From Rhodospirillales bacterium (GTDB lineage Bacteria; Pseudomonadota; Alphaproteobacteria; Acetobacterales; Acetobacteraceae): a stretch of 49,404 nt of DNA. Below the pieces are notes generated by a model that saw only the letters and a program-made list of their open reading frames with translations, had not been told where the DNA came from and searched no databases. Below are positions 12,468 to 25,726 of the stretch, piece after piece (position 1 is the first letter of the stretch; every line of letters begins with the position of its first letter). The stretch spans positions 1 to 49,404 of the forward strand of contig JANYFG010000102.1 in the NCBI GenBank assembly GCA_025362815.1. The letters are read 5' to 3'. The translations under genes and the position numbers were made by a program.

Positions 12468-13885
12468 CCGAACAGCACCTTCGCCGCCGCCTCCGCCGCC
12501 GCCACAACGGGGGCCGGGAAGATGAAGAACACGGTGGTGAACAACGCGCCCGCACCGGCCACCACCGACAGCGACGACGGTCGCGCGTCGAACGCGGCTT
12601 CCGGCGCATCGAAATACATCACCTTGATGATGCGAATATAATAGAACGCCGAGATGGCCGAGGCGACCATGCCGATCACCGCCAAGGTCCACAGCCCGGT
12701 GTTCACCGCCGCCACGAACACGAAGTATTTGCCGATGAAACCAGCAAACGGCGGGATGCCGGCCATCGAGAACAGAAAGATCGTCAGCGCCGCCGCCATG
12801 CCCGGATCGGTCTTGCCCAGGCCGCCGAGATCGGCGATCCGCTCCACCGCGCGCCCCCGCCGGCGCATGGCCACGAGACAGGCGAACATGCCGGCATTGG
12901 TAAACACGTAGGTGACGAGATAGATCAGCACGCCGCGCACGCCCACCTGGGTGCCGGCGGCCAGACCCACCAGAATATAGCCCATATGGCCGATGGACGA
13001 ATACGCCATCAGACGCTTGATGTTGCCCTGGCCGATGGCGGCCAGCGCCCCCAACGCCATCGAGCCGATCGAGACCAGCACGATCAGCTGCTGCCACTGC
13101 GACACCAGATGGCCGAACGGGCCGATCATCACCCGCACGAACAACGCCACCGCCGCCACCTTCGGCGCCGTCGCCATGAACGCGGTCACCGGCGTGGGCG
13201 CGCCCTCATACACATCCGGCGTCCACATATGGAACGGCACGGCGGAGATCTTGAACGCCAGCCCCGCCACCACGAACACGATGCCCACCACCAGACCCGC
13301 GGACGCGCGGGACGGATCGGCCAGCACAAAGGCCAGATGATCGAACGCCATCGACCCCGAGAAGCCATAGACCAGCGAGATGCCATACAGCAGCAGGCCC
13401 GATGCGAGCGCGCCGAGCACGAAATACTTCAGCCCGGCCTCGGAGCTGCGCAGATCGTCCCGCGCGAACGCGGCCAGCACGTAGATCGCCAGCGACTGCA
13501 GCTCCACGCCCATATAAAGCGACATCATGTTGGACGCCGATGCCATGATCATCATGCCAACGGTTGCAAACAGCATCAGCACCGGGAACTCGAACCGCCG
13601 CAGGTTCTCATGCTCGTTGTAATCGAGCGACACCACGATCCCGAGCACGGAGGCCGCCAGCACCAGCAGTTTCACATACACCGCGTAGCTATCGGCCAGG
13701 AACAACCCGCTATAGCCAAGGCCGGACGCGCCGGACACCACCAGCACCATGGTGAAGATGAGTGCCCCCACCGTCAGCATCGAACACATATGAAACGTGT
13801 TGCGCTTCTGCAGCACGCCGAAGATCAGAATACCCATGCCCAGCAGCGACAGGACGATCTCGGGGATCGCGATTGTCCAGTTCAT
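12464..13885 (-). CDS. nuoN: NADH-quinone oxidoreductase subunit N
   Basis: NuoN is one of the three antiporter-like membrane subunits of complex I that drive proton translocation. The 473-residue sequence is almost wholly hydrophobic and contains the proton-channel segments typical of the family, such as YMGVELQSLAIYVLAAF (conserved helix-5 glutamate), SSEAGLKYFVLGALASGLLLYG and KRLMAYSSIGHMGYILVGLA. It starts on the base that ends nuoM (TGATG), and its stop overlaps birA. It is the last nuo gene. Confidence 0.98.
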   Translation of the reverse strand: MNWTIAIPEIVLSLLGMGILIFGVLQKRNTFHMCSMLTVGALIFTMVLVVSGASGLGYSGLFLADSYAVYVKLLVLAASVLGIVVSLDYNEHENLRRFEFPVLMLFATVGMMIMASASNMMSLYMGVELQSLAIYVLAAFARDDLRSSEAGLKYFVLGALASGLLLYGISLVYGFSGSMAFDHLAFVLADPSRASAGLVVGIVFVVAGLAFKISAVPFHMWTPDVYEGAPTPVTAFMATAPKVAAVALFVRVMIGPFGHLVSQWQQLIVLVSIGSMALGALAAIGQGNIKRLMAYSSIGHMGYILVGLAAGTQVGVRGVLIYLVTYVFTNAGMFACLVAMRRRGRAVERIADLGGLGKTDPGMAAALTIFLFSMAGIPPFAGFIGKYFVFVAAVNTGLWTLAVIGMVASAISAFYYIRIIKVMYFDAPEAAFDARPSSLSVVAGAGALFTTVFFIFPAPVVAAAEAAAKVLFG

Positions 13886-15405
13886 CAGCGGATCACCCCG
13901 GCAAGCTTGGTTGCGGCCGCGATCGCCGCCTGGTGGTGATCCACCATGGCGCCAACCGAGGCATCGAAGAACTGCGTGAAGCTGGAGGGATATACCCCCA
14001 TCCAGATCGTGACGATCACCAGCGGCACGAAGATGGCCACCTCGCGCGGCGACAGATCCAGAATGCCCTTCAGATCAGCCCGCTGCAGCGCCCCGAAAAC
14101 GATGCGCCGGTAAAGATAGAGCATGTAGATCGCACCCAGGATCATGCCCATGCCGCCGAGGAAGGCGAGCCAGATGTTGACCTTGAACGAACCGATCAGC
14201 ACCAGGAACTCACCGGCGAAACCCGCCGTGCCGGGCAGGCCCACGCTGGCCATGGTGAAGATCATGAACGTCAACGCATAAGCCGGCATGCGATGCGCCA
14301 GCCCGCCGTAACGCGCGATTTCGCGGGTGTGCATCCGGTCGTAGATCACGCCCACGCAAAGGAACAACGCTGCCGCCACAATGCCGTGCGACAGCATCTG
14401 GAACAGCGCGCCCGACATGCCCTGCGCATTGAACGTGAAGATGCCGATCGTGACCACGCCCATATGCGCCACGGATGAATAGGCGATCAGCTTCTTCATA
14501 TCGGTCTGCGCCAACGCCACGAGCGAGGTGTAGATCACCGCCACCACCGACAGCGTATAGATGTAAGGCGCGAAATACGCGGCGGCGTCCGGCAGCATCG
14601 GCACCGAGAAGCGCAGAAATCCGTAGGCGCCCATTTTCAGCAGCACGCCCGCCAGAATGACGGAGCCGGCGGTCGGCGCCTCCACATGCGCGTCCGGCAG
14701 CCAGGTATGCACCGGCCACATCGGCACCTTCACCGCGAACGACGCGAAGAACGCCACGAACAGCCACATCTGCATGCGCGGCGCAAACACCGTGTGCATC
14801 AGCACCGCGATATCCGTGGTGCCCGCCTGGTTCCACATCGCGAGCAGCGCCAGCAGCATCAGCAGCGAACCGGCCAGCGTGTACAGGAAGAACTTCAGCG
14901 CCGCATAAACCCGGCGCGGCCCGCCCCAGATGCCGATGATGAGATACATCGGGATCAGCACGCCCTCGAAGAACATGTAGAACACCAGGAAATCCAGCGC
15001 CGAGAACATGCCCACCATCATGGTTTCCAGCACCAGGAAGGCGATCATGTATTCACGCACGCGGGTGGTGATGCTCTCCCAGCTCGCCAGAATGCAGATC
15101 GGCGTCAGCGCGGTCGCCAGCAGCACGAACAGCACCGAAATGCCGTCCACCCCCATCTTGTAGGTCAGCCCCACCTGCGGCAGCCACGACGCGCTTTCCA
15201 CGAACTGAAAGCCGGGATCGGCGAGGTCGAACTTCGCCCACAGCACCAGCGACATCACGAAGATGACCAGCGATGTCCACAACGCCATCCAGCGCGCGTT
15301 CGCGGCCACCACCGCCTCGTCGCCGCGCACGGTGAGAATGATGGCCACCCCCACCAGCGGCAGGAAGGTGAGAAGGGTGAGGATGGGGAAGCCCGCGGCG
15401 TTCAT
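13885..15405 (-). CDS. nuoM: NADH-quinone oxidoreductase subunit M
   Basis: NuoM is an antiporter-like proton-pumping subunit of complex I. The ATG at 15405 ([19 protein letters not shown]) gives 506 residues; the frame open to 15648 is a shadow of nuoL. Visible motifs are [20 protein letters not shown]-like [14 protein letters not shown] (conserved helix-5 glutamate), [20 protein letters not shown] and [13 protein letters not shown]. It lies 5 bases after nuoL and shares one base with nuoN. Confidence 0.98.
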   Translation of the reverse strand: MNAAGFPILTLLTFLPLVGVAIILTVRGDEAVVAANARWMALWTSLVIFVMSLVLWAKFDLADPGFQFVESASWLPQVGLTYKMGVDGISVLFVLLATALTPICILASWESITTRVREYMIAFLVLETMMVGMFSALDFLVFYMFFEGVLIPMYLIIGIWGGPRRVYAALKFFLYTLAGSLLMLLALLAMWNQAGTTDIAVLMHTVFAPRMQMWLFVAFFASFAVKVPMWPVHTWLPDAHVEAPTAGSVILAGVLLKMGAYGFLRFSVPMLPDAAAYFAPYIYTLSVVAVIYTSLVALAQTDMKKLIAYSSVAHMGVVTIGIFTFNAQGMSGALFQMLSHGIVAAALFLCVGVIYDRMHTREIARYGGLAHRMPAYALTFMIFTMASVGLPGTAGFAGEFLVLIGSFKVNIWLAFLGGMGMILGAIYMLYLYRRIVFGALQRADLKGILDLSPREVAIFVPLVIVTIWMGVYPSSFTQFFDASVGAMVDHHQAAIAAATKLAGVIR

Positions 15406-15410
15406 GCTGG

Positions 15411-17336
15411 TCACCCGAAGATCAGAAAGACGCTGACCAGGGCCACGACCCCGATGAGCATGACGAAGGCGTACTGCGCGATGGAGCCGGTCTGCAGCCG
15501 CACGATCTGGCCGGAGCCCGCGGCGGTGAGCGACGCCACGCCGTTCGGCAGCCCGTCGATGACCTCGCCGTCCACCCGCCACAGCCGGCGCGCCAGGCGT
15601 GCCATCGGCTGGACGAAGATCGCGTCGTACAGCTCGTCGAAATACCACTTGTTTAACAGGAACCGGTAGACGCCGCCGAAGCGCGCAGCCAGGGCCACGG
15701 GGATGCCCGGGCGGAACATGTAGAACAGATAGGCCAAGGCGATGCCGAGCACGCCGAGCACGGTGGGGGCGAACGCCACCAGCGCCGGCACCTCTTCCAT
15801 GTCGTGCAGGATGTGATTGCCGGGCGCCACCATGATGGCGTCGCCCCAGAAGGCCTTCCAGTCCGCGCCCAGCAGCTGCTCGTGGAACACGAAGCCGGCG
15901 AGCACCGCGCCACAGGCCAGCACCATCAGCGGGCCGGTCATCACCAGCGGGCTTTCATGGACATGCTCCATGGTGTGATGGTCGGCGCGTGCGGTGCCGT
16001 GGAATGTCATGATCATCAGGCGCCACGAGTAGAACGCGGTCAGGAACGCCGCCGCCAGCCCGCACCAGAAGCCGTAATGGCCGACCACGGAATGGCTGGC
16101 CCAGGCGGCCTCCAGAATGGCGTCCTTCGAGTAATAGCCGGCAAACGGCGGAATGCCGGCGAGCGCCAGGTTGCCGATCCAGAACATGCCGTAGGTCAGC
16201 GGGATCAGCTTCCAGATGCCACCCATGCGGCGCATGTCCTGCTCGTCCGACATCGCGTGGATCACCGAACCGGCGCCGAGGAACAGCAGGGCCTTGAAGA
16301 AGGCATGCGTGAGAAGATGAAAGATCGACGCCTGGTAGGCGCCCACGCCGGCGGCCACGAACATGTAGCCGAGCTGCGAGCAGGTGGAATAGGCGATCAC
16401 CCGCTTGATGTCGTTCTGCGTGCACGCAACGGTTGCGGCGAACAACGCGGTCGAGGCGCCCATGAACGTCACGAAGCCCATGGCACCCGGCGCGTAATCC
16501 AACAGCGGCGACATGCGCGACATCAGGAACACGCCGGCCGTCACCATCGTGGCGGCATGGATCAGCGCCGAGACGGGCGTGGGGCCTTCCATCGCATCCG
16601 GCAGCCAGACATGCAGGCCGAGCTGCGCGGATTTGCCCATGGCGCCGATGAACAGCAGAACGCCGATCACCTCATAGGCCCGGAAGTCGCTGCCCAGCAC
16701 ATGATACAGGTCGTTCTGGTGCTTGCCGATCGCGGCGAAGATGTCGGAAAATTCGATGCTGCCGAACAGGAAAAACACCAGCGCGATGCCCACGGCGAAC
16801 CCGAGATCGCCGATGCGGTTGACCACGAAAGCCTTCATCGCAGCCGCGCACGCGGCCGGCCGGTCGTACCAGAAGCCGATCAGAAGATACGAGGCAAGGC
16901 CCACCCCTTCCCAGCCGAAGAACAGCTGCAGCAGGTTGTCGGACGTCACCAGCATCAACATGGCGAAGGTGAACAGCGACAGATACGAGAAGAAACGCCA
17001 GATCGCCCGGTCGTGGCTCATATAGCCGACGCTGTAGATATGGATCAGCGTCGCCACGCAGGTGACCATCGCCACCATCGCCACCGACAGCGTGTCGAAC
17101 CGCAGCGCCCAGGCCACGTTGAAGTCGCCGGCCGAAAGCCAGGTGCCGAGCGACACCACGCCCTCCGTCGCGTCCCCGTAGACGAGGTCGATGAACGAAT
17201 AGACGCCGCACACCGAGGCGAGCCCCATGCACAGGATGGTGACGGCCTGCGCGGCGCGATCGCCGATGGCACGGCCGAGCAGGCCCGCGATCAGCGCGCC
17301 GAAAAGCGGGGCGAAAACCGCAACTGCGAGCAACAT
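15411..17336 (-). CDS. nuoL: NADH-quinone oxidoreductase subunit L
   Basis: NuoL is the most distal antiporter-like subunit of complex I and carries the long lateral helix that runs along the membrane arm. The 641-residue protein shows [39 protein letters not shown] and [18 protein letters not shown], and ends in a transmembrane helix ([20 protein letters not shown]). The length fits the family. It begins 4 bases after nuoK. A potential His-rich loop ([18 protein letters not shown]) lies near residue 440. Confidence 0.98.
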   Translation of the reverse strand: MLLAVAVFAPLFGALIAGLLGRAIGDRAAQAVTILCMGLASVCGVYSFIDLVYGDATEGVVSLGTWLSAGDFNVAWALRFDTLSVAMVAMVTCVATLIHIYSVGYMSHDRAIWRFFSYLSLFTFAMLMLVTSDNLLQLFFGWEGVGLASYLLIGFWYDRPAACAAAMKAFVVNRIGDLGFAVGIALVFFLFGSIEFSDIFAAIGKHQNDLYHVLGSDFRAYEVIGVLLFIGAMGKSAQLGLHVWLPDAMEGPTPVSALIHAATMVTAGVFLMSRMSPLLDYAPGAMGFVTFMGASTALFAATVACTQNDIKRVIAYSTCSQLGYMFVAAGVGAYQASIFHLLTHAFFKALLFLGAGSVIHAMSDEQDMRRMGGIWKLIPLTYGMFWIGNLALAGIPPFAGYYSKDAILEAAWASHSVVGHYGFWCGLAAAFLTAFYSWRLMIMTFHGTARADHHTMEHVHESPLVMTGPLMVLACGAVLAGFVFHEQLLGADWKAFWGDAIMVAPGNHILHDMEEVPALVAFAPTVLGVLGIALAYLFYMFRPGIPVALAARFGGVYRFLLNKWYFDELYDAIFVQPMARLARRLWRVDGEVIDGLPNGVASLTAAGSGQIVRLQTGSIAQYAFVMLIGVVALVSVFLIFG

Positions 17337-17340
17337 CAGC

Positions 17341-17652
17341 TCAGCCCTTCATCAGATTGACGTCTTCGACTTCGATCGACCCGCGATTGCGGAAATAGAT
17401 CACCACGATCGCAAGCCCGATCGCCGCCTCGGCCGCCGCCACCGTCAACACGAACATGGCGAAGACCTGGCCCACGAGGTCGCCCAGCGAGGCCGAGAAC
17501 GCGACGAGGTTGACGTTGACGGCGAGCAGGATCAGCTCCACCGACATCAGAATGACGATCACGTTCTTGCGGTTCATGAAGATGCCGAAGATGCCGAGCA
17601 CCAGCAGAATGGCGGATACCGCGAGGTAATGGCCGAGGCCGACAGCCATCAT
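17341..17652 (-). CDS. nuoK: NADH-quinone oxidoreductase subunit K
   Basis: NuoK is a small complex I membrane subunit, 103 residues with three transmembrane helices. The conserved membrane glutamates are present in [14 protein letters not shown] and in [15 protein letters not shown], which form part of the proton path. It begins one base after the nuoJ stop; a second ATG follows the first directly, so the start may shift by one codon. Confidence 0.97.
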   Translation of the reverse strand: MMAVGLGHYLAVSAILLVLGIFGIFMNRKNVIVILMSVELILLAVNVNLVAFSASLGDLVGQVFAMFVLTVAAAEAAIGLAIVVIYFRNRGSIEVEDVNLMKG

Positions 17653-17653
17653 C

Positions 17654-18364
17654 TCAATGCTCTCCGTGCGCGGCTTCGTGGGGCGCGTGCGTGTTGTGTT
17701 CGATGATCTCGGCCGGCTCGACCTTGAGCGGCTTCAGATACGCGCCGGTCGGCCCACCCGTCGGCACATGCAGCATGACCAGCGTGTCCTGCGGCATACG
17801 GGCAATCTGGGTCGCGATATCCTGGCGGCGCGAGGCGTGGGTGCCGAGCCCGCCGCGATCGCGCAGCGTGAGCACGATGGCGCCGATCATGGCCACCAGC
17901 AGAACAAGCCCGGAGGTTTGGAACAGCAGGATATAGTCGGTGTAGATCAACCGCCCGAGCTGTGCGGTGTTGCTCACATTGGCCGCATTCGGCGCGAACC
18001 GCAGCGACTGCGCGCCATCGGCGAATTTCCAGCCGCCAAGCACGAAACCCAGCTCGATCAGCAGCACCAGGCCCACGGCGGCCCCCACCGGGGCGTAACG
18101 CTGCACGCCCTCGCGCAACGCCGAGAAGTTGATGTCCAGCATCATCACCACGAACAGGAACAGCACGGCGACCGCGCCGACATAGACGATGATGAGAATC
18201 ATCGCCAGAAACTCGGCCCCCGCCAGCACGAACAACGCCGACGCGTTGAAGAACGCCAGGATCAGGAACAGCACGGCATGAACGGGATTGCGGGCGCTGA
18301 CCACCATCGCTGCGGACGCGATCAGAATGGCGGCAAACACATAGAATGCGACGGCGGCGATCAT
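17654..18364 (-). CDS. nuoJ: NADH-quinone oxidoreductase subunit J
   Basis: NuoJ is a five-helix membrane subunit of complex I, near the quinone site and involved in coupling. The family segment [19 protein letters not shown] is at about residues 57-75. At 236 residues it is somewhat long because of a polar C-terminal tail of about 65 residues that ends in a histidine-rich stretch ([15 protein letters not shown]). That tail should be outside the membrane; its role is unknown. The gene lies 10 bases after nuoI. Confidence 0.97.
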   Translation of the reverse strand: MIAAVAFYVFAAILIASAAMVVSARNPVHAVLFLILAFFNASALFVLAGAEFLAMILIIVYVGAVAVLFLFVVMMLDINFSALREGVQRYAPVGAAVGLVLLIELGFVLGGWKFADGAQSLRFAPNAANVSNTAQLGRLIYTDYILLFQTSGLVLLVAMIGAIVLTLRDRGGLGTHASRRQDIATQIARMPQDTLVMLHVPTGGPTGAYLKPLKVEPAEIIEHNTHAPHEAAHGEH

Positions 18365-18374
18365 GTGCGGGCCC

Positions 18375-18863
18375 TCACCGGTACGGCGCGTCGAGTTCGA
18401 GGCGGCGGGCCAGTTCCGGCTCCCAGCGATCGCCGTTGTCCAGCAGCTTGGCCTTGTCGTACATCAGCTCTTCGCGGGTTTCGGTGGCGAATTCGAAGTT
18501 GGGACCCTCGACGATGGCATCCACTGGGCAGGCCTCCTCGCACAGGCCGCAATAGATGCACTTGGTCATGTCGATGTCGTAGCGCGTGGTCCGGCGCGAC
18601 CCGTCATCGCGCGGCTCGGCCTCGATGGTGATGGCTTGGGCCGGGCACACCGCCTCGCACAGCTTGCATGCGATGCAACGCTCCTCGCCGTTGGGGTAGC
18701 GGCGCAGCGCGTGCTCGCCCTTGAAACGCGGGCTGATCGGGCCGCGCTCGTAGGGATAGTTGATGGTCTTCTTCGGCTTGAAGAAATACTTCAACGTCAG
18801 CGCCATACCGCCGACGAGCTCGCTGAGCAGAAAGCTCCGCGCGGTGCGATCGAGGAATGCCAT
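18375..18863 (-). CDS. nuoI: NADH-quinone oxidoreductase subunit I
   Basis: NuoI is the peripheral-arm ferredoxin-like subunit that carries two [4Fe-4S] clusters (N6a and N6b) and passes electrons towards NuoB. Both binding motifs are intact: [12 protein letters not shown] and [12 protein letters not shown], the latter followed by [12 protein letters not shown]. The ATG at 18863 ([16 protein letters not shown]) gives 162 residues, the standard alphaproteobacterial length. The frame open further upstream is a shadow of nuoH. Confidence 0.98.
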   Translation of the reverse strand: MAFLDRTARSFLLSELVGGMALTLKYFFKPKKTINYPYERGPISPRFKGEHALRRYPNGEERCIACKLCEAVCPAQAITIEAEPRDDGSRRTTRYDIDMTKCIYCGLCEEACPVDAIVEGPNFEFATETREELMYDKAKLLDNGDRWEPELARRLELDAPYR

Positions 18864-18874
18864 GTCAGATTTCC

Positions 18875-19912
18875 TTACGCGGCATGGGGCAGCCAGCCCA
18901 TGACCAGCAACACGCCCGCGACCAGCACGAGGTAAAACAGGGAGAACGGCAGGAAGATCTTCCAGCCCAGCCGCATCAGCTGGTCGTAGCGAAAGCGCGG
19001 GAAGGTGGCGCGCGTCCACAGGAAGAAGAACAGCACGAACATGATCTTGCCGATGAACCAGATCGGCCCGGGAATCCAGGTGAACAGGAAGCCCACCGAC
19101 GTGTCCGCAAACGGCGCCAGCCAGCCGCCGAGGAACAGGATCGACGTCATCGCCGACATCAGGATCATGTTCGTGTATTCGCCGAGGAAGAACAGCGCGA
19201 ACGTCATCGCGGAATATTCCACGAAGAACCCGGCCACGATCTCCGACTCACCCTCCGGCAGGTCGAACGGCGAGCGGTTGGTCTCGGCCAAGGTGGAGAT
19301 GAAGAAGATCACGAACATCGGGAACAGCGGGATGGCGAACCAAACATTTCGTTGGGCCAGCACCACATCGTTGAGGTTCAGGCTGCCGACGCACAGCAGC
19401 ACCGTCACCATCACGAAGCCCATCGAGACCTCGTAGGACACCATCTGCGCGGCCGAGCGAAGGGCGCCGAGAAAGGCGTATTTCGAGTTCGACGCCCAGC
19501 CCGCGATGATCACGCCGTATACGCCAAGCGAGCTGATCGCGAACAGGTACAGCACGCCCACGTTGATGTTGGCGATGGCCCAGCCGTCGTTCACCGGGAT
19601 CACCGCCCAGGCGATCACCGCCAGCGAGAAGGTGAGCATCGGCGCCAGGATGAACAGCAGCCGCGAGGCGCCGGAAGGAATGATGGTCTCCTTCGTCATC
19701 ATCTTGATGGCGTCGGCGAAGGGCTGGAACAGGCCGAACGGGCCCACCACGTTCGGCCCGCGCCGAAGCTGCATCGCGGCGAGCACCTTGCGCTCGGCAT
19801 ACGTCAGATACGCCATGCCGATCAGCACCGGCACGATGATGCCGAGCGATTTCAGCATGGTGATCACGAGGATGCCGAAATCGCTGGCGAGAAAAGCGGT
19901 CATTCCGGTCAC
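18875..19912 (-). CDS. nuoH: NADH-quinone oxidoreductase subunit H
   Basis: NuoH is the complex I membrane subunit that forms the quinone-binding chamber and joins the two arms. The 345 residues have about eight helices. Typical cytoplasmic-loop motifs are [20 protein letters not shown] near the N-terminus and [20 protein letters not shown] in the central acidic loop, with [18 protein letters not shown] near the end. Its start overlaps the nuoG stop by four bases (ATGA). Confidence 0.98.
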   Translation of the reverse strand: MTGMTAFLASDFGILVITMLKSLGIIVPVLIGMAYLTYAERKVLAAMQLRRGPNVVGPFGLFQPFADAIKMMTKETIIPSGASRLLFILAPMLTFSLAVIAWAVIPVNDGWAIANINVGVLYLFAISSLGVYGVIIAGWASNSKYAFLGALRSAAQMVSYEVSMGFVMVTVLLCVGSLNLNDVVLAQRNVWFAIPLFPMFVIFFISTLAETNRSPFDLPEGESEIVAGFFVEYSAMTFALFFLGEYTNMILMSAMTSILFLGGWLAPFADTSVGFLFTWIPGPIWFIGKIMFVLFFFLWTRATFPRFRYDQLMRLGWKIFLPFSLFYLVLVAGVLLVMGWLPHAA

Positions 19913-21956
19913 TCCGCCGCGATCGAGGTGATGGGCGCGTGCGCCGCGGTGCAGGCGGCCATCGTGGCGCTGGCGCGGCTGATCGGGTCGGTCATGTAGT
20001 AGTTGGCCACCACGGGGGCGAACGGCGCGGACCCGATGTCCCCCCCGACGGCCGGGCCGCTCGTCTCGCCGGCGCCGAACCGCGGCAAGGCGTCGATCAC
20101 CGAAAACACCGGATTGACGGCAGCCAGGCGCGCCCGAACCGCATCCAGCGTGTCATACGGCAAAGGCTTGCCGATCATCGCCGAGAACGCCCGCAGGATC
20201 TTCCAATCCTCCTTTGCCTCGCCGGGCGGAAACAGCGCCATGGCACCGCGCTGCACGCGACCTTCGGTGCTGACGTAGGTGCCGTCCTTTTCGGTGTAGG
20301 CGGCACCTGGCAGGATCACGTCCGCCCGCGCCGCGCCGCGATCGCCGTGATGGCCCTGATAGACCACGAAGGTGGAAGGCGGGATCTGTGCCGCGTCGAA
20401 CTCATCGGCGCCCAGCAGCCACAGCACGTCCACGCCACCCCGCGCCATGTGCGCCAACGTCTTGCCGGTGGCAAAACCGAGATCCAGCGCACCCACGCGG
20501 GCGGCGGCGGTGTGCAGCACGTTGAACCCGTGCCAATCCGGTGTGAGCATGTTCGCCTGCGCGGCCAGCTTCCAGCATTCCGCCAGGATCGCAGCGCCAT
20601 CGGCCCGCGTGAGCGCCCCCTGCCCCACGATGATCATCGGCTTTTTCGCCGTCTCCAGCGCCTTCGCGAACGCATGCGAGCCCTCGATCAAGGAGCCGAG
20701 GTCGCCGGGCTGGGTGCCGAGATGGGCATAGTCATAGGTGAGGTCCGCCGCCGCACCCACCAGCGCCACCGGGAAGTTGCCCATCAGCACGCGCTTGCGG
20801 ATGCGGGCATTGATCAGCGGGGCTTCCGTGCGCGGATTGGCGCCCACGATCAGCAGCGCATCCGCTTCCTCAATGCCGGCGATGGACGTGTTGAACAGAT
20901 AGAATTCCCGGCGCGACGCATCGATCGCCGCCCCGTCCTGCCGGCAATCGAGGTTGGTGGAGCCGAGTGACGCCATCACATCCTTCAACGCCACCATGCT
21001 CTCGGCGTCGCAGAGATCTCCGGCGACGGCCCCGATCCGCTCGCCCGAAACGCCCCTGAGACGATCCTCGATCGCAGCGAACGCCTCCGGCCAGGAGGCC
21101 CGAACCAGCCTGCCGTCGCGCTTGATCCAGGGCGTGTCGAGACGCCGGCGCTTCAGACCGTCGAGCGCGAAGCGCGACTTGTCGGCCAGCCATTCCTCGT
21201 TCACGTCCTCGTTGATGCGCGGCAAAATCCGCAGAACCTCGGCGCCGCGCGTGTCCACCCGAATGGCCGAACCCACGGCATCCAACACGTCCACGCTGTC
21301 GGTTTTCTTCAACTCCCACGGCCGCGCCACGAAGGCATAGGGCTTGGACGTCAGCGCGCCGACCGGACAGATATCGATGAGGTTGCCGGACAACTCGGAG
21401 CTCAGCGCCTTCTCCACATAGGTGCCGACCGCCATGCTCTCGCCGCGCGAGGTGGCGCCCATTTCAGACACGCCGGCGATCTCGGTGGAGAAGCGGATGC
21501 AGCGCGTGCAATGGATGCAGCGCGTCATGATCGTTTTCACCAGCGGCCCCAGATCGGGGTTCACCACGGCGCGCTTGCTCTCGTGGTAGCGCGAATGATC
21601 GCCGCCATAGCCCACGGCCTGGTCCTGCAGGTCGCACTCGCCGCCCTGGTCGCAGATCGGGCAATCCAGCGGATGATTGATGAGCAGGAACTCCATCACG
21701 CCACGCCGCGCCGCGCGCACCATCGGCGTATCGGTGTGCACCACCATGCCGTCGGCCACGGGATAGGCGCAGGAGGCGAACGGCTTGGGCGGCGCCTTTT
21801 CGATCTCGACCAGGCACATGCGGCAGTTGCCCGCCACCGACAGCCGCTCATGGTAGCAGAACCGCGGGATCTCCTTGCCGGCGGCCTCGCAGGCCTGCAG
21901 CACGTTCGAGCCGTTGGGAACCTCAACCTCGATGCCGTCGACGGTGACCTTTGCCA

Positions 21957-21960
<4 letters not shown>
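19909..21960 (-). CDS. nuoG: NADH-quinone oxidoreductase subunit G
   Basis: NuoG is the large iron-sulfur subunit of the NADH module. All ligands of three clusters are visible: [2Fe-2S] at C35, C46, C49 and C64; [4Fe-4S] N5 at H96, C100, C103 and C109 ([19 protein letters not shown]); and [4Fe-4S] N4 at C148, C151, C154 and C198 ([17 protein letters not shown]). The rest is a degenerate molybdopterin-oxidoreductase domain. The 683-residue length is typical of alphaproteobacteria, and there is no sign of the extra N7 cluster motif. It overlaps nuoF by four bases (ATGA). Confidence 0.98.
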
Positions 21961-23252
<1,292 letters not shown>

Positions 23253-23256
23253 GCGC

Positions 23257-23922
23257 TCACTCCGCCTTTTCAGGTTCAACGTTGGATGCCGAAGGCACCC
23301 GGATTGGATCGGATGTCAACGTGACGGGCCCGCCTGTGGGCGCCGAGCCGATGCGGCCGATGGTGGAGCCGCGCGCGGGTTTTTCGCCACGTTTCAACGA
23401 TTCGAGCAGCGCTTTGGTGCGCTCGTAGTCCATGTCTTCGTAGTAGTCGTCATCGACCTGCAGAATGGGCGCATTCACGCAGCCGCCGAGGCATTCCACC
23501 TCGGACATCGTGAACAGCCCATCCGCGGAGCTCTCGCCGTAGCCCTTCATGCCGCCGACATCGCGGCATGCGCGCGCCACCTCGTCGGACCCGCGCAGCC
23601 AGCACGGCGTGGTGCCGCACACCTGCAGGTGATAGCGGCCGATCGGCTTGGTGTTGAACATCAGGTAGAAGGTGGCGATTTCATAAACGCGGATCGGCGG
23701 CATCGACAGCGCCTGGGCGACCGCGTCCATTGCAACGGTCGGGATCCAGGCCGAACCGGTGGTGCGGCCCATCTGCCGCTGCGCGATGTCCAGCAGGGGA
23801 AGGACCGCGCTGGCCTGCTTGCCTGGCGGGTATTTCGCAATCGCCACGTCGATGGCGGCGTGGCTGTGGTCGTCGAACGCAAAGCTCGTGGGTTCGACCC
23901 GGTCGGAGGGCGCGGCGCTCAA
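23257..23922 (-). CDS. nuoE: NADH-quinone oxidoreductase subunit E
   Basis: NuoE is the thioredoxin-fold subunit with the [2Fe-2S] cluster N1a; ligands are in [12 protein letters not shown] and [10 protein letters not shown]. The best start is the TTG at 23922 (reads [15 protein letters not shown]), which overlaps the nuoD stop as TTGA, in line with the other junctions of this operon. It gives 221 residues. Earlier starts would lie deep in nuoD. The C-terminal tail after GEKPARGS is rich in proline and glycine and probably disordered. Confidence 0.94.
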   Translation of the reverse strand: MSAAPSDRVEPTSFAFDDHSHAAIDVAIAKYPPGKQASAVLPLLDIAQRQMGRTTGSAWIPTVAMDAVAQALSMPPIRVYEIATFYLMFNTKPIGRYHLQVCGTTPCWLRGSDEVARACRDVGGMKGYGESSADGLFTMSEVECLGGCVNAPILQVDDDYYEDMDYERTKALLESLKRGEKPARGSTIGRIGSAPTGGPVTLTSDPIRVPSASNVEPEKAE

Positions 23923-25145
23923 CGGTCGATCTCCCCGAACACGATATCCAGCGATCCGATGATGGCCACGGCATCGGCCAGCATGTGCCGCTTGCTCATC
24001 ACCTCGATCGCCTGCAGATGCGCGAACCCTGTCGAGCGAATTTTGCACCGATACGGCCGGTTGGTGCCATCGGCCACCAGATACACGCCGAACTCGCCCT
24101 TCGGCGCCTCGACGGCGGTGTAGGTGGCGCCGGCGGGCACGTGAAATCCCTCGGTGTAAAGCTTGAAGTGATGGATCAAGGCCTCCATCGACCGCTTCAT
24201 CTCGGCGCGCGACGGCGGCGAGATCTTGTTGTCCGACAGTTTCACCGGGCCGGGCTTCATCTTGGCCAGACACTGCTTGATCATCGAAACGCTCTCACGC
24301 ATTTCGCCCATCCGCATCAGATATCGATCATAGCAATCGCCGTTGCGGCCCACGGCGATGCGAAAATCGAGCTCGCTGTATTTCTCGTAAGGCTGGGACT
24401 TCCGCAGGTCCCACGGCACGCCGGACGCCCGCAGGCACGGCCCCGTGAAACCCCATGCCAGCGCCATCTCGGCCGGAACGATTCCGATATCCACGGTGCG
24501 CTGCTTCCAGATGCGGTTGCCCGTGAGCAGGGTTTCCAGATCGTCGATAAACTTTGGAAACGTCTCGGCCCAGGCCGCGATCTTGTCCTCAAGACCCGCC
24601 GGGAGGTCCTTGGCCACGCCGCCGGGCCGAAAATAATTGGCATGCAGCCGCGCGCCGGAGGCCTGCTCATGAAACTCCATGAGCGTCTCACGCTCCTCGA
24701 AACCCCAAAGGCTCGGCGTGATGGCGCCCACATCGAGCGCATAGGTCGTCACGTTCAGCAGATGGTTCAGCACGCGGGTGATCTCGCTGAACAGCGTGCG
24801 GATCCACTGCGCCCGCTCCGGCACGACCACGCCGAGCAGCTTCTCGGTGGCCAGAGCGAAGGCGTGCTCCTGGCACATGGGGCTCACGTAATCGAGGCGG
24901 TCGAAATACGGCACCGCCTGGATGTAGCTTTTATATTCGATCAGCTTCTCGGTGCCGCGATGCAACAGGCCGATATGCGGGTCGGCACGCTCCACAACCT
25001 CGCCGTCCATCTCCAGGATCAGCCGCAGCACGCCGTGCGCGGCGGGGTGCTGGGGGCCGAAATTGATCGAATGGCTGTCGATCTCCACGGTCTGCGTCGT
25101 CTTGGCGGGAAGATCGGCGGTGGCCTGGCCAATCACATCATTCAT
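23919..25145 (-). CDS. nuoD: NADH-quinone oxidoreductase subunit D
   Basis: NuoD is the 49-kDa-type subunit, related to the large subunit of NiFe hydrogenases, that forms the quinone site with NuoB. The start at 25145 ([13 protein letters not shown]) overlaps the nuoC stop by ATGA and gives 408 residues. Family segments are [15 protein letters not shown], the quinone-site [14 protein letters not shown], and the C-terminal [12 protein letters not shown]. The frame stays open upstream to 25658, but that part is a shadow of nuoC, not a NuoCD fusion. Confidence 0.98.
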   Translation of the reverse strand: MNDVIGQATADLPAKTTQTVEIDSHSINFGPQHPAAHGVLRLILEMDGEVVERADPHIGLLHRGTEKLIEYKSYIQAVPYFDRLDYVSPMCQEHAFALATEKLLGVVVPERAQWIRTLFSEITRVLNHLLNVTTYALDVGAITPSLWGFEERETLMEFHEQASGARLHANYFRPGGVAKDLPAGLEDKIAAWAETFPKFIDDLETLLTGNRIWKQRTVDIGIVPAEMALAWGFTGPCLRASGVPWDLRKSQPYEKYSELDFRIAVGRNGDCYDRYLMRMGEMRESVSMIKQCLAKMKPGPVKLSDNKISPPSRAEMKRSMEALIHHFKLYTEGFHVPAGATYTAVEAPKGEFGVYLVADGTNRPYRCKIRSTGFAHLQAIEVMSKRHMLADAVAIIGSLDIVFGEIDR

Positions 25146-25726
25146 GAGCGATGCGCCTTCTCGTCGCCGGGCAGCGTGGTCATGGCCTCCCACGGCGACA
25201 CGAAATCGAAGTTGCGGAAATCCTGGGCCAGCTTCACCGGCTCGTACACCACCTGCTTGCGCTCCTCGTCGTAGCGCACCTCCACATACCCGGTCAGCGG
25301 GAAATCCTTGCGCAGCGGATGCCCCTCGAAGCCGTAATCGGTCAGGATGCGGCGCAGGTCCGGCTGGCCGGAGAAGGCGATGCCGAACATGTCGTAGGCC
25401 TCGCGCTCCCACCAGGTCGCCACCGGCCATACGCCATGCACGGACGGCACGGCCTCGGTCTCGGTGGTCTCGACGATGAGGCGGATGCGCTGGTTGAGGC
25501 TGACGGACAGCAGGTTGTAGACCACCTCGAAGCGCTTCTCGCGGGTGGGCCAGTCGAGCCCCGCGATGTCCATCAGCTGCTCGAACGCCAGCAGCGGATG
25601 ATCGCGCAAGGCCACGCAGAGGTCGGCGATCGCGGCACACTCGACATGCGCCACCCATTCGCCCAGCTCCACCCGCGTGGCGGTCACGCCCGGGAAGGAG
25701 GCCACGACGTCCAGCACCTCAGCCAC
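25142..25726 (-). CDS. nuoC: NADH-quinone oxidoreductase subunit C
   Basis: NuoC is the 30-kDa-type subunit of the complex I peripheral arm. The signature [11 protein letters not shown]-like [16 protein letters not shown] and the C-terminal [15 protein letters not shown] are clear. The start is uncertain: the frame has no ATG near the end of nuoB. A GTG at 25726 ([14 protein letters not shown], 194 residues) overlaps nuoB by 8 bases, and a GTG at 25717 would begin just after the nuoB stop. I use the longer one. Confidence 0.93.
   Translation of the reverse strand: MAEVLDVVASFPGVTATRVELGEWVAHVECAAIADLCVALRDHPLLAFEQLMDIAGLDWPTREKRFEVVYNLLSVSLNQRIRLIVETTETEAVPSVHGVWPVATWWEREAYDMFGIAFSGQPDLRRILTDYGFEGHPLRKDFPLTGYVEVRYDEERKQVVYEPVKLAQDFRNFDFVSPWEAMTTLPGDEKAHRS

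Noticed and set aside
9598-12525. 975-codon plus-strand open frame antisense to rnj, coaX and birA
   Set aside because: It crosses several real genes and the gap between them and has composition typical of an antisense shadow.
23919-25658. Apparent NuoC-NuoD fusion
   Set aside because: The long open frame before the nuoD ATG is out of frame with nuoC. NuoC motifs occur in the other frame, so the two are separate overlapping genes.
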